This document shows positions 38,501 through 48,241 of a stretch of 64,000 nt of DNA, piece after piece. Numbering within the stretch: position 1 is the stretch's first letter; each line of letters opens with the position of its first letter. The notes under the pieces were generated by a model. That model ran no database searches. It was not told the origin of the DNA and saw only the letters and a program-made list of their open reading frames with translations. Made by a program: the position numbers and the translations under genes. Origin of the DNA: Aurantiochytrium sp. KH105 (lineage: Eukaryota > Sar > Bigyra > Thraustochytrida > Thraustochytriidae); NCBI GenBank assembly GCA_003116975.1, contig BGKB01000167.1, forward strand, positions 80,317 to 144,316, written 5' to 3'.

Positions 38501-40596
38501 CGAAGCGCCTTTTCATTACGGAAAATGCCATGCAATTGAGAGTACAAGCGAGGCGGTGACTGCGGCAGACCCCAGTCCAAAAGAATCTCGTACACTCCAG
38601 TCGACGAATGGTACGAGGCAACATACCCCTTTCCAAACATGGTGTAGACGAGCGTGCCGAGCACGAATTCGGGAATACCGCGAATAATCCCCGTTGTTGC
38701 AATCCCGACCCCCGCGAGAGCAGTATTCGCAGCTTCAAGATCGTCATTCAATTCAAGACGGCGGACATCGCGCTCATATGGATCAGACCAGGTGTATTTG
38801 ATGCGCTCAAAGTCTTCGTGAGCGGCGATGGCGACGCGCCTCAGACCATGGTAGCGGATGAGCCCCTGTTGCGCGGCGTCGAGAGCTGCGCGAACGTACG
38901 TTCTGCAAAACACAATGCCGCTCTGATGCCAGCGCTGCTCCGAGACGCCTGCTTCGTACCCAAAGGTGAACTCGCGAGGCTGCACTTCATGGATGTAGAC
39001 ACGCTCCACGACCTTGGTGCCAAACTCTTCCACCATGTACTCTGCAGCCTTGACGTCTGCCTGCCCATTGTCGCCGATGAAGACGTGCGTGTACTCGGGG
39101 TAAATGGCGTAGTACTCTTGAAAGTTGCGGAGCTTTTTGCGTGCCATTGGCATAAAGGTACCCTGCATCATGAATGCCTGGCCAGACTCCAAGTCGCCAG
39201 GCAAAAGACTCGGCATGCAGTGCAGCGCTTGCGCTTTCATAAAGCCGCGAAATTTGCTGTACATGGTCGTTTCTGTAACGTCCTTGTAGACGTGCGGGCG
39301 CGCCGAAAGAAAGACAAGGTCACCGCTGCGCTTGGGTGGCCAGACGCCTGCATCCGCGAGCGTCCCGCGTGAACCAATGTTCAGCTCTCGGTACAGCGAC
39401 GTCACTGCTGGGTAGAACACCTTGCGTTTGTAGGAAACATCGATGCCAGCAGGATACCTTCCGCCCGATGAGAATAGAGTGTCGTCCACATCGCTGAGGA
39501 TTTTACGCCAGGCGCCGCGCTGCAAGCGTTTTCGCGCCAGCGAACTTCCCATAGCCATTTGCGCAGCCTGAATGGAAGCCTGCTTGCGAAAATGCTGCAA
39601 AATCTTTTCGCGCATTGTCGTGTCAACGACGTGATCAAAAACGAGCTTGTGCATACTCTCCGCAGACCCTTTGTTGTCCACGAGCTGCTTGAGCTCGCTC
39701 AGATCATCCCCGCGAACAGTGCTGAGGAGATTGAAAATCCACTCTTGGGCCTCCTTGGCGGTGTCGGGGTGTATTGAGAGCCGCAGGCCCTGAATCACAT
39801 CGAGGACCACGGCGCGCGAGGCCAGATTGAGATCCGAGATGCGGCGGCGCGCCAGAATGTCGAGCAGTTCACTGCGACACCGGTTTTGCTTTGCAGTGGG
39901 CAGCGCGGTAGCGCCAACGGCAGAGTGATTCTTGAGCTTGTACGTAATGAGCTTCATTTCTGAGCGGGCAATGACGTAATTGAGCTCCTCGCGCGAGCAA
40001 TTGTTGAAGACGCCCAGAATGGACCGCTCGATGCGCATAAATTTGGAAACGTTCCACATGGTGGCAAAAGTTGATGGCAACGTGTGATCGAGTTCGCCCA
40101 TGTAGCCATTCATCATTTTCACCAGCTCGTCGGCGCTGCTGTTCTGGATGAGCTCATCAAAGGCAACCAGACTGGGCATCGTCCTCAAGCGATTACGATG
40201 ATGGTTCTTGTCCAAGAAATGAGCGGTCATTGTGGCCACCACAACCACGAAGCCGCCGAGAAGGTGACCGACCATCGGTTCGCCCGAGATCCACGCAGAC
40301 GCTAGGTACGGTGAGTCAGGGGCGAACATGAGCGTCGCGCTCAGTGTAAAAGAAATCAGCATCCAGAACTGATTTTCCAGGTGCTGCGACTGATGCCACA
40401 TGGAGTCTGCGTTTAGAACGTATTTGAGCAACAGCCAACATACTGTCCCGCAAAGGGTGGCGTAGATGGGGCGCGCCATGAAGACGGTTCCGACGTACGT
40501 CACAATGACCCCTGCCAGCACGCGCAGCGTCCAATACAGCACGGACGCCATGTCCTGCGCCGTTTGGACGCTGCTCTTGCGCCGCTGGTACTCCAT
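35503..40596 (-). CDS. Membrane protein with App1-type (DUF2183) phosphatidate phosphatase domain and repeated beta-type motif
   Basis: The protein has 1,697 residues. About four hydrophobic segments lie in the first 130 residues. A HAD-type App1 domain follows: motif I is ILSDVDDTLF (Asp369, Asp371, Asp372), then a VFLSARPHVYKD block and FIGDNGQADVKAAEYM, followed by VYIHEVQP. These match yeast App1, a phosphatidate phosphatase that makes diacylglycerol at endocytic actin sites. Five copies of a G-T-x-V-x-T-x-F/Y-G-x-G-type repeat follow: one just after the phosphatase region and four in the C-terminal half. Long acidic Ser-rich linkers separate them, and the C-terminus carries two IPPGHTxFSW motifs. 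I infer a membrane-anchored lipid phosphatase scaffold; the repeat family I cannot name. The start is the only ATG before the first membrane helix. Confidence 0.8.
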   Translation of the reverse strand: MEYQRRKSSVQTAQDMASVLYWTLRVLAGVIVTYVGTVFMARPIYATLCGTVCWLLLKYVLNADSMWHQSQHLENQFWMLISFTLSATLMFAPDSPYLASAWISGEPMVGHLLGGFVVVVATMTAHFLDKNHHRNRLRTMPSLVAFDELIQNSSADELVKMMNGYMGELDHTLPSTFATMWNVSKFMRIERSILGVFNNCSREELNYVIARSEMKLITYKLKNHSAVGATALPTAKQNRCRSELLDILARRRISDLNLASRAVVLDVIQGLRLSIHPDTAKEAQEWIFNLLSTVRGDDLSELKQLVDNKGSAESMHKLVFDHVVDTTMREKILQHFRKQASIQAAQMAMGSSLARKRLQRGAWRKILSDVDDTLFSSGGRYPAGIDVSYKRKVFYPAVTSLYRELNIGSRGTLADAGVWPPKRSGDLVFLSARPHVYKDVTETTMYSKFRGFMKAQALHCMPSLLPGDLESGQAFMMQGTFMPMARKKLRNFQEYYAIYPEYTHVFIGDNGQADVKAAEYMVEEFGTKVVERVYIHEVQPREFTFGYEAGVSEQRWHQSGIVFCRTYVRAALDAAQQGLIRYHGLRRVAIAAHEDFERIKYTWSDPYERDVRRLELNDDLEAANTALAGVGIATTGIIRGIPEFVLGTLVYTMFGKGYVASYHSSTGVYEILLDWGLPQSPPRLYSQLHGIFRNEKALRDVQRRLFRPRSRTENLSQLTDSLTRGRSSRSSSSISRPEDLQLPNDRTVREAFTASLYKVDKPRHLDPFSSFLMPVMFYPGKKDRAVSLRKRSSTETRTPRRPSIFDTQSDATLLSVKRTPSRPSSAASGTRPISTEKPKSEPALLDEAIPVQRVLQGPTPLATPRNLGSPDSSAGETDTFAEQEDFQRVGGCEEDGVLIDEDDRWHARESKRSDTSDRRASASSNLLEQSIEHIDANDADEDSVASPELESVRNEASEDLVNAAADAAVAADDDATVSKKFSGRTLSIDSSDENACGAFEHAVDATARPISPSTPATPAPTDTIDKENESEVILELGTRVKTPFGDTVVLYFRESDSIYVTAIPSMNALAYFSEDSLLMWNAKLFEERARAMVNEGSYPRRLYGLMKTLFTRGGEPSADNKSDAGSSITNKAASPSKRDIEHGSVVSTPYGQGLVLKVRDSGMLELRLLWASRAYIPIECVTLDEEASTRDAMSAASLLQLDQSPLQKARELISKNWELLKLPFSVMQRGGFSQGLAASVLSSNAPTATTTLPSSDSLVSLCSLVTATSGTSSDTYLSALDEAYGIRVGDTVDTNGLGTGEVLEVRPDGFFVIALPYGRAYIHVPRLLLGGGSPHAGPAIPVGTQVITPFGPGVVVAFREEDSVYAVAISNGTSLMAYLVNRPSLRDTSSAGSLLQRSAGSLLSPEGGSMSGGDRNAAGSSGSFKSSILSFITNIIHYPKTDSPESEDGADGASKGGETHVRASSDSSWQNVPHATVGIPPGHTEFSWLGGTVEATFGDFEGDDVDGDDEGSEAIAEDSDDGNHTDAAATAADAAVIAAEKDKNEDEDADAADDEEGVAEREDIPTVSASPDDESNLNQASESDSGPLIEGKKAEEECLSRDVDDEGLAANQEIQSATQGSCVGVDSSGTLVQIPPGHTAFSWIGTPDVGSGHCGDDDGDIEDMGEEEEGQQGQTLAAGALEAVKSTLPVLTKPFSL

Positions 40597-40662
40597 CGCG
40601 TTTTTCTTTTTGCTATTACCTTCGCACGAGCGAGACTACAATGTCGCGTTTCAGATTGAAAA

Positions 40663-40684
40663 AGAGAGAGAGAGAGAGAGAGAG
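40663..40684. repeat. (AG)11 dinucleotide repeat
   Basis: Eleven AG units lie about 70 bases upstream of the App1-type gene's start codon. Confidence 0.9.
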
Positions 40685-41592
40685 TAGGAAAAGGTCAGAC
40701 GGCCTGAATGAAGCCTTGACAACGAAACAGGAGATTCGCAGCTCAAGCTGTTGCTGACTGCCTGTCAGGCGACCTTTGCTGCTAAGCGAGTGACCTCCCT
40801 TCCCTCGCCTTCCCTGTCCACGGACCTGCTGCTTACAAGCTTAGGCCTCGGCCTCGCCCAAGCGCGCGAGGTCCAAGTCGGCCCACCGGGAAGCGCAGCG
40901 CCGGGTCCTCCCTGCCTGCGTCCGTGCGACGGGAAAGTCTCTCACCCCGGCGGCACCGGCGCCCGGAGACCCTTCGCGCCCGTCGGCCGACAGCGGCCGC
41001 GCCCGAGAGCCGCGCGAGGAAGGGGTCTCTGGCCCCGGAGATACTGCTGCTCGCGTCTTTTTCTCACGCGCAATGGCAGGCAAGGAAAGAAAGCAAGGAA
41101 GCAAGACGCACCTTGATGACGATGACGAAGACCTGCGAGCGAACACACCGCCGCCGGCGCTCGCGCGAACGCAGCGGGGCGCAGCGAGGCGCGGAGCAGC
41201 AGAGAGGGCGCCGCGGGCGGCCCTCGCCTCGGTCCTTCCGCGAGCGCGCGGCGCGCCCGACCCTGCCCGACGCGCCCGGCCTTCGCGCGCGGGCTCTTCA
41301 GGTTCAACTTCGTTCGGGGTTTGAACGAGTTTGAATCACTGTCGGAGAGCGCCATTTCGGGTTGCGCACCTACGTAGCCTGCGCATGCCCGCGGACCCGA
41401 GAGCGACTGCGACGCGGACGTGCGGGTCGTGCAAGGCACGGCACGGGGGCAGCGGCAGCTTGGGAACGGCGCGGGCTGAGGATAGATGTTCGTGGCAGGT
41501 CCGAGAGCTGGGGAGCCAAGCGGCATGACGAAGACGAGACCCGGTTTGGAGAATTTGCGACGAGCAAGAGATGCGGATTCTGCGGAGGACTG

Positions 41593-41628
41593 CACGGCAC
41601 GGCACGGCACGGCACGGCTCGGCACGGC
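41593..41628. repeat. GGCAC pentanucleotide array
   Basis: About seven GGCAC units, one carrying a T for A change, lie in a gene-free region. Confidence 0.85.
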
Positions 41629-42580
41629 ATGCGAAGCGAAAAAGCGGGTTGAAATTCTCTGACGAGTCGGGCATTGCTCTTTTGATCGATACAAGCAAGC
41701 AAGTAAGCAAGCGCTGCAAGCAAGCGTCTTTCAGGTTCGGCCGAATTCGCTCGAGACAGAACTATGATGCTTCAGACAATGCAGTGAGCGATAAACGAGA
41801 AGAAATAAAACAAGAGACACGACAAGAGACAAGAACAGGCTTCCCATCTGGGACTGGTTCTCCACGGCTTCGCGCAGCACGTTCTTGGACCAACGTGAGA
41901 AGCGAGCTCGAAGCGAGCTCGAAGCGCCAAATAAATTCTGCAGTGAGAAAGGGCCTTTTTCCTCTCATGAGCTTCAGGACCCCGGATGGATTCCATTGCA
42001 TACAATCTACGACCTCGGCGAATTTGCTTTGTCGTGCAAATAATCAAGGCAAGCCACACAAAAAATGCCCCCCGCGCTCCCTTGGTGGCCTTGAATCACA
42101 GCAAGATGTAAAAGACGTTCGAACTTTGGCGAATTCTCCCTCAGGGGGACGACCCAGAGGCGCTGCGCGAACGTCACAATCCATCACTAATTTGATCCCT
42201 GACGTCTTCACGAGCCGCCTTTTGCAGTCAATGTGGGCCTAGTACTACAAGCTGGTCGCGCTCAGCCGCTCCATGGCAAGCAAGTAAGCTTTTCGGAGGC
42301 GATGCTGCTTTTGGAGTGATGACAAAAGTAGACCTCTAGTGTAGATGGAGAATCGTCCTTGCGAAAGAGGAGCAAGTCTCGATCTGACACGCGGCAGCTC
42401 ACCGAGACAGCGGCGGCACGAGAGCGCGGGTCGTGGGTTGCCGTGAGAGGCGAGAGAGAGCCGCGGCGGACAACGAACGACATTGATCGGAAGCAGGCGC
42501 CACTGGACGCGTGCAAGACCGGGCTTTCTTTGCGCCTCGAAGGCCGAGGTCTCGCTCTCTCGCTCCCTCGCTTACGCGCG

Positions 42581-43081
42581 ATGGAGACAAAGACGAGAAG
42601 GACGACGGCGCTGCAACGGGGTCGTGGACAGCTACGAACTTCCCTGAGCGCTCGCGCATTGGTAGTCGTGATTCTTTACGCCAGCGTGGTCTTTGCAGAC
42701 GCGGAGTCGCGCTCAAACGCAACGATAATGGAAAAGGAGTTGACTTGGGCTGCAAAGGTCTACGTGTGTTTGGGCGTCACGCTGACGCTGGCGGTCATTG
42801 TCGCAGGTGAGTTACCCGACCGCCTTGAATGAGCCTGGTCGAAAGAGTATCCACGAAGAACTGGGGAAATCTGACATCATTGTTGCTTGAGCTTCCGCCC
42901 AGCATGGTATTTGGTCTGGGAACTGATCCTTAAGCAGATCAAGTTTCTGCGACGCTTTCTCGACCAACAGCAAACAGGGTCCGCATCTGCGTCTCTTCCA
43001 GCAGGTCCACGGTCTCGCGCAAAGGGTCCTCTTGCGGATGCAACTGCAATCAACGAGAACAAAAGCAAGAAACAGGCCTGA
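42581..43081 (+). CDS. Small integral membrane protein, SMIM13-like, two exons
   Basis: I read two exons, 42581-42806 and 42903-43081, joined by a 96-base intron (GTGAGT donor, CCCAG acceptor, phase 1). The product has 134 residues. A hydrophobic N-terminal segment (about 25-38, ALVVVILYASVVFA) may be a signal peptide or first helix. A short luminal-type segment follows with an N-glycosylation sequon (NAT), then a long helix spanning the splice junction (VCLGVTLTLAVIVA, then AWYLVWELIL) and KQIKFLRRFLD. The motif WYLVWxLxLxxxKFLR is what I recall from animal SMIM13, also a tiny single-pass protein of unknown function. The tail is polar. That splicing restores one continuous transmembrane helix is strong internal support. 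The function is unknown. Confidence 0.7.
42807..42902 (+). other. 96-base spliceosomal intron in the SMIM13-like gene (inferred)
   Basis: The donor is GCAG|GTGAGT at 42807 and the acceptor CGCCCAG|CATGG ends at 42902. Removing it keeps the frame (phase 1) and fuses two halves of a transmembrane helix. Reading through instead gives a stop at 42830-42832. Confidence 0.75.
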
Positions 43082-43722
43082 GTTTGAAAACCAAAACCTC
43101 ACCTTCTTCGCACGTGCAATTTCTCTCTCGAACCTCCTTAATCCGATCAAGCGAGAGACTTCATGGCTGATGTGAGGTCTTGCTCTCAACTCAACTCAAT
43201 TCATTTCAATTTAATCAGAAGAGAGGAGCCTGTCTGCTGCTGTGGACGAAAAGGACCAATCTGTTCAGACCACAAGGGCGTTTATGTCTATTTACTGGCT
43301 GATGTCCTACGAAGTGGAAGCTCTCGTTCGCCCACCCGCTTACGATCTTTCTCTTCCTCTCTCTCTCTCTCTGTGCGCGTGCACGTATCATTTATGTGCT
43401 CTTCCTCGGCGAGGCGCGGGGCAACGTTGGCGTTGAGCTTTATGCGGATTTGCAAATTCTTTTTCAGGTCCTGGTGATACAAGCGCGTGATGGGTTTGAG
43501 CTGACATTTGCCGTTGGAGAAGTTGGGCGCGCGGATTGCGGTTGGGAGCCCCGCAAGATCATGCTTGAAGACAATGTCTGTCAAGTCTTTGAAACTTTGA
43601 GACTGCGGGGATCCTGGCAAGAACTCGTCGCTGGAATCAGAAAAATCAGAGCGTAAATCTCCGTGGCCGTCTGTGATTTCTCGTTGGCGAACCAAGCAAA
43701 GCTTACTTTTAGGCCGCGTTGG

Positions 43723-44290
43723 CTACACAGAGTTTTGGTGAATTTTGGACGTGTTGCGGAAGAAAGAAAGAGGTGAAAGGGTCGGTTGGTTGGTGGGCGA
43801 GTTGTCGCGTACAATCTTTCTCTTTTTGCCAAGCTCGGTAGTAGCAGGAGGCACACTTGTCGCCACCATCGCCGCCGCCGCCGCATCTTCCTCCGCGGTA
43901 CACTGACACTGAAGATTACCTTGGACGGCTTCATCACGCAGCAAAATACGAAAACCAAAAATAGCTGGGAAATACCTTTACGGTCATCTTGACGACATCA
44001 CCGTTGATGCAAGGCGTCGCAAGCGTAATGTTTCCAGTTTGCCCTTGACTCTCCCTATAGCCCTTGCGGCATGTACCACATGAAACGTCTTTGAATGCCC
44101 TCGTCCTGTCATCGTGTCGTGCATGGAATTGCTTTCCTCCGATGACACCGTTGGTGGTGTGATTGATAATTTCCACAATCGTGATACACATTGTGCATTT
44201 CATCGCGAAATGCTGAACCAATGTAGTCTCTGCGCCAAGAAACGCATTGACATCGGTGCGCAGCAGCTGCAGCTTGTAGCAAATCAGCCG
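43723..44290 (-). CDS. Unresolved spliced gene candidate with paired CxxC motifs (partial model)
   Basis: One exon (44290 to 43976) reads open and protein-like: LICYKLQLLRTDVNAFLG, then FAMKCTMC, a 35-residue spacer and VSCGTCRKGY, ending NGDVVKMTVK. Two CxxC pairs suggest a zinc ribbon. A 67-base intron (AAAG|GTATTT to CTTCAG, 43975 to 43909) keeps phase 0 into a second exon with a Lys-rich GKKRKI motif and a stop at 43725-43723. No start codon lies in the first exon, so at least one upstream exon is missing. Coding-like sequence on the same strand at about 44580-45000 (with AENVEEYFCLDISVARHNG) may supply it, and more at about 43330-43640 may be a further exon. I do not recognise the family. 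Confidence 0.35.
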
Positions 44291-45732
44291 CTGTAGTGAA
44301 TGAGCTCGTGAGGCCGTCGGAGGCTTTTAAAAGCATAATGTACCACCACCAGCACTCTTATCCCCGACATTGAAATGAAGAGGTACTAGATGAGAAGCAC
44401 TGTTTTTGTTGATTATTCAGCATTATGCCCGCGCGAGCCGAACTTCTTTTTTAAAAAAATTATGTTGTGCGCCTATCGACTCTCGCTGTAGTCTTGTAAA
44501 CTCTCTTGTGAACTGGAGAGTCGAAATTGTCTGCGTGCTCGGCGTCACGTGGGAGCTTCTCGCACGATTATGGAAGACGACACCTCTGGCCAAAGTTTAG
44601 ATCATCACAAACAAAATAAAAGAGACTCTCCCCAAATTTATCAGAATACCCCAGACATGTCATTTGCAGCTGGACGCAAGCACGCAATTGGCCCTTCCGT
44701 CTTGGCATTGCATCTTCCACGTTTGCCTCGACGACGAGGGCATGTCGTGCCAACTCTGTCAGAGAACCAAGTGTCACCGTCAACATTGCAAGCTGGTACT
44801 ACGCACTCTGGACGCCCATTGTGGCGCGCGACGCTGATGTCAAGGCAAAAGTACTCTTCCACGTTCTCGGCAATGCCTAGGTGCACGAATTCGGCTTGCG
44901 AGAACGGTCGTCCTGCACTGTAGGGCAGTGGCGCGTTCCCATTTCGCCAGCTCATGAAGGAGTCGGCTGCCGAGCTTGTGGCGCACGAAAGAGAAAGCGA
45001 GTGCATGGGGGGGCAATTTCTTTCTTGTTTGCGTGCGTGCTTGACAGGTCAGCGAGGAGAGTGGAATCCTCCTCTTCTTTGGGAGATGGGAGCTGATACG
45101 CAGCAACTCCCTCTTTTTCCCTCCTTTCTCAGGCAAGGCTTTGCGCCACCTAACAAGACAAAATGACTCGGACGCTTGTGAGCGCACACGCAGTCGGTCG
45201 GTCGGTCGGTAGGTCGGTCTGTCTATTGGTCAGTCGGCAAAGAGCCCAAGGCCAACCCTCACCAAGCTGCAGGAAATTCGATCGAGGTCATCCGGGAGTC
45301 GGACAATTCGTCTCATATTAACGAAGAGTCGACACCACGCTGAGAGCGGGCGAGCAACCCTCGGGGACTTCGTAGGCGTCCAGGGCAAGCAAAATGGGAC
45401 GACCATAATTCACACAACAGGTTGGTAAAAGCGGACACACAAAGAGGGAGCAATCTATACTTTGACCTCAGCTGTTCTGTTTCTTTGGGAAATCTGTTAT
45501 ACTAGCTTATTGCAGCGCCATAAAGCGTGAAGGGTTCTTAGAATGCGGGACATCAAAGTCGGTCCAAGCGCTCTCAGAACAACAGCAAAACCGGGTCGCA
45601 AGCCGCAAGACCTGTGTCGTCAACGCAGGGCTCTAGAAAAGGGACCTTTTCGAGCCTACAGCCAGGCTGGGCGTACCTGCTGTTGCTTGGCCTGAGAGCT
45701 TTCTTCACGACGCAAACCGTCTGTCAGTGTCT
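44291..45732. other. Region with possible exons of the unresolved minus-strand gene, then intergenic DNA
   Basis: Minus-strand frames at about 44580-45000 look coding but are short and need splicing: one around PYSAGRPFSQAEFVHLGIAENV, another around LARHALVVEANVEDAMPRRKG. From 45010 on nothing coding was found, only a degenerate GTCG tetranucleotide array (45193-45225) and the promoter of the RhoGEF gene. Confidence 0.4.
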
Positions 45733-48219
45733 ATGGATCTCGGTGAGCCCGCCACCGAGGACCCTGCATTGACGGGTATACTCGGTCCATGCAAGCACCG
45801 CGACGAAGGAATCGTCGGAGCGTCGTTTGCAATTGGCCTCATGGAATTTCGCGAAAAGAATGAGCCCGGGTCTACTTCGCCAACGCGTCCTCCACTCAAG
45901 CCGCGCCCACGCGATGCGTCTTCCATGAGATCAATCAGCAGTACAAGTACAAGCGGCAGTAGTTCATGCAGTGGGTCATCCTGTCGGAGCGGCGGGCTCA
46001 GTCGCCGACAGCGAGTCGTCAGGGAGTTATACGCAACGGAAGGCTCTTACCTCAAGAGCCTCAAGACGCTTTCCAGAACATATGTGAACCCTCTGCGCCT
46101 CAATGCGCGTGGCATTTCACCTATTGCGAGCTTGAACGAGGTGAACGCTCTCTTTTCCGATGTCGAGGCGGTGCTTCGCATCAGCGAACGGGTATTTGGC
46201 GACATGACCAGTTTCCTGGAAAGCGGCACGCTGGACGACAAGGTGGGTCAAGTCTTTTGCGACTTGGCTCCGCTCCTCAAATTGTACACAGCCTACGTAA
46301 ATAGCCACCATCGTGCCTTGGCAACCCACCAAATGCTATTGGAAAGACCAGCGTACCAGGAGTTCTGCAGAGAGCGGCAAGAGTCTGAAGAATGCGCAGG
46401 TTGCAGTCTTGACAGCTACCTCATCATGCCCGTGCAGCGCGTCCCTCGCTACGAGCTACTCCTCAAGGAACTTCTCAAACAGACAAAGGTCGGTCATCCC
46501 GAGTACACGGAGATCACCACGGCGTTGCGCAAGGTATCCAACGTTGCAACAATGATCAATAACAACTTGCGCGATCACGAGCGCCGCGGGGCGGTGCTGG
46601 CGGTACAAAACAAGTTCGGAAGCAGCATACAGCTTGTATCGCCACAACGTTGGCTCATTCGAGAAGCCCTTCTGCGCAAAGTGTGCAAGCGCAAGACCAA
46701 GAACTTTCTCTTTGTTCTCTTCAACGACGTGTTGATTTATGGAAGTCAAGTGAGCGTGCCAACGCTTCCTATAAATCTCGCAAATGCAGCGAAACGCAAA
46801 GCGTCGTATCGCCATCATCGGACGATTGAGCTGTGCACGGCAGAAGCGAGCGTCTGTGAAGCGACGGCGCAGGGCGAGCCTCAGTTCCAGGTTCTCAGCC
46901 CCTCGAAATCATTCAAAGTCGTTGTCTCATCCGAGCAAGAGCGTGATGCGTGGGTTCGGGACCTGCAGGAGAGCATCGCAGAAGCTCAACGAGTACACCA
47001 GACACGATCGGGCCCGCCTCTGATTGCTTCGGCCTCCCTGTCGTCGATGCCTCTTTTGTCATCGACCATGTCGATGGCTTCGATGACCTCTTCCTTTTCG
47101 CGAAGCAAGACAAGCCGAAGAGCCTCGTATGCCGGGCCTGGGATTGAGCGCAAATGCTCGGGGCTTTCGCTGGCAGACATGGCTCAATTTGAGCATGCCC
47201 CAGTGCGGAGTTCTGGTTCCAACGTAGGTTCTTGCTCGCTTTGCGCGATCGAGTTCACGTACTTGAAGCGGCGACACCAGTGTCGCCGCTGTGGCATCAT
47301 TGTGTGCGACAAGTGCTCGCCACATCGATGGCGACTACGCAACTTGAGCCAGCACAAACTGAAGCGCATTTGTCAGCGCTGCTTTTCGCAGCTTGTTGAA
47401 CGCGTCCCAAGCTTTCAAAGTGACGTCCCGGCAGGAGATGAAGGTCCTTTTACAAATCTGCCTCGGCATGGGAGCGTTCCGCCCCTCGGCTTTGCCGGTC
47501 TCGGTGCAAACTCGTTCAGGGAGAGCACAGTCTCGCGTGAGCCATCGGAGCTGGACTTATCTCGTAAGTACGAGTCGTTAAAGTCCACGCCGGTTTCGTG
47601 GGGCCTTCATGTACCTGAATTTCATGACGATGGACAAAGTGTCTGTGTGGAAAGCTGGAATGGATCCTTTTCGAGCTGTAGGACGGGCGACGAAGTGGGC
47701 GAGTCAGATATCAGAGATCCGGCGCTTCCAGAAGGCTGGTGCGAGGCCGCAGACCCGGACGGAGACATCTATTTCTGGAACATTGACACGATGGAGACAA
47801 CCTGGACGAGACCCATGCTAGAGGGGCCGCCACCTCTGCCGCCCAAGCTAAAGAACAGCTCGCGGCGGACGTCGAGTCGCGCGCGACTCACGCGCAAGTC
47901 TTCCGCAAGTCGAGAGGTCGATGAGGATAAGTGTTTTGCTCTCACTGGTGACACAGGAGATACCATGACATCTGAACTTGCATCGACCAAAAACACGAGG
48001 AGAGCTGTGTCGCAGGGACTGTCGCAACCGTCCACGTTGCCGACTCCATCAGTTGGCCCTGCTCAAACGCCAGCTGAAGCTACGACGTGTGCTATGCGTT
48101 CAAATGGAATCAAGACGGCCCCTACGTTGCCACCTCGTCCCGCTGCACGTCCCCGGACAAGATCCAAACCACCACCATTGGCGCCCCGGCCACAATTTAC
48201 TACCAAGAAAGAAATGTAA
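45733..48219 (+). CDS. Rho-family guanine nucleotide exchange factor: DH-PH-FYVE-WW
   Basis: The protein has 828 residues. A Ser-rich, Pro-containing N-terminus is followed by a DH domain (about 92-282; RQRVVRELYATEGSYLKSLKTL, then SLDSYLIMPVQRVPRYELLLKELLK, the exchange core). A PH domain follows (about 300-420), then a FYVE-type zinc finger (about 500-556; CSLC, RRHQCRRCG, CDKC, CQRC). A WW domain is near 665-696 (LPEGWCEAADPDGDIYFWN...TTWTRP), and the tail is Pro-rich. DH-PH units activate Rho/Rac/Cdc42 GTPases. FYVE fingers usually bind PI3P on endosomes, as in FGD proteins, but here the basic patch reads RRHQCRRCG. WW binds Pro-rich partners. The combination suggests actin control at endosomal membranes; this is inference. 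Confidence 0.9.
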   Translation: MDLGEPATEDPALTGILGPCKHRDEGIVGASFAIGLMEFREKNEPGSTSPTRPPLKPRPRDASSMRSISSTSTSGSSSCSGSSCRSGGLSRRQRVVRELYATEGSYLKSLKTLSRTYVNPLRLNARGISPIASLNEVNALFSDVEAVLRISERVFGDMTSFLESGTLDDKVGQVFCDLAPLLKLYTAYVNSHHRALATHQMLLERPAYQEFCRERQESEECAGCSLDSYLIMPVQRVPRYELLLKELLKQTKVGHPEYTEITTALRKVSNVATMINNNLRDHERRGAVLAVQNKFGSSIQLVSPQRWLIREALLRKVCKRKTKNFLFVLFNDVLIYGSQVSVPTLPINLANAAKRKASYRHHRTIELCTAEASVCEATAQGEPQFQVLSPSKSFKVVVSSEQERDAWVRDLQESIAEAQRVHQTRSGPPLIASASLSSMPLLSSTMSMASMTSSFSRSKTSRRASYAGPGIERKCSGLSLADMAQFEHAPVRSSGSNVGSCSLCAIEFTYLKRRHQCRRCGIIVCDKCSPHRWRLRNLSQHKLKRICQRCFSQLVERVPSFQSDVPAGDEGPFTNLPRHGSVPPLGFAGLGANSFRESTVSREPSELDLSRKYESLKSTPVSWGLHVPEFHDDGQSVCVESWNGSFSSCRTGDEVGESDIRDPALPEGWCEAADPDGDIYFWNIDTMETTWTRPMLEGPPPLPPKLKNSSRRTSSRARLTRKSSASREVDEDKCFALTGDTGDTMTSELASTKNTRRAVSQGLSQPSTLPTPSVGPAQTPAEATTCAMRSNGIKTAPTLPPRPAARPRTRSKPPPLAPRPQFTTKKEM

Positions 48220-48241
48220 GTGATTCTAGCTAGTTTTCATA

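Larger units (their letters stand above)
40597..42580. other. 2-kb divergent intergenic region between the App1-type and SMIM13-like genes
   Basis: The first part holds an (AG)11 run; the middle (40840-41320) is very CpG-rich. Around 41593-41628 there is a GGCAC pentanucleotide array. A 223-residue open frame covers 41571-42242 but lacks any domain, starts inside the repeat and is not supported. No gene was recognised. Confidence 0.5.

Noticed and set aside
41571-42242. 223-residue open frame in the spacer upstream of the SMIM13-like gene
   Set aside because: It starts within the GGCAC array, is low-complexity at first and shows no domain or codon bias like its neighbours.
43934-44221. Possible DUF866/C1orf123-type CxxC zinc protein
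   Set aside because: The spacing of the CxxC pairs is similar, but the family's downstream conserved block is missing, so I left the candidate unnamed.
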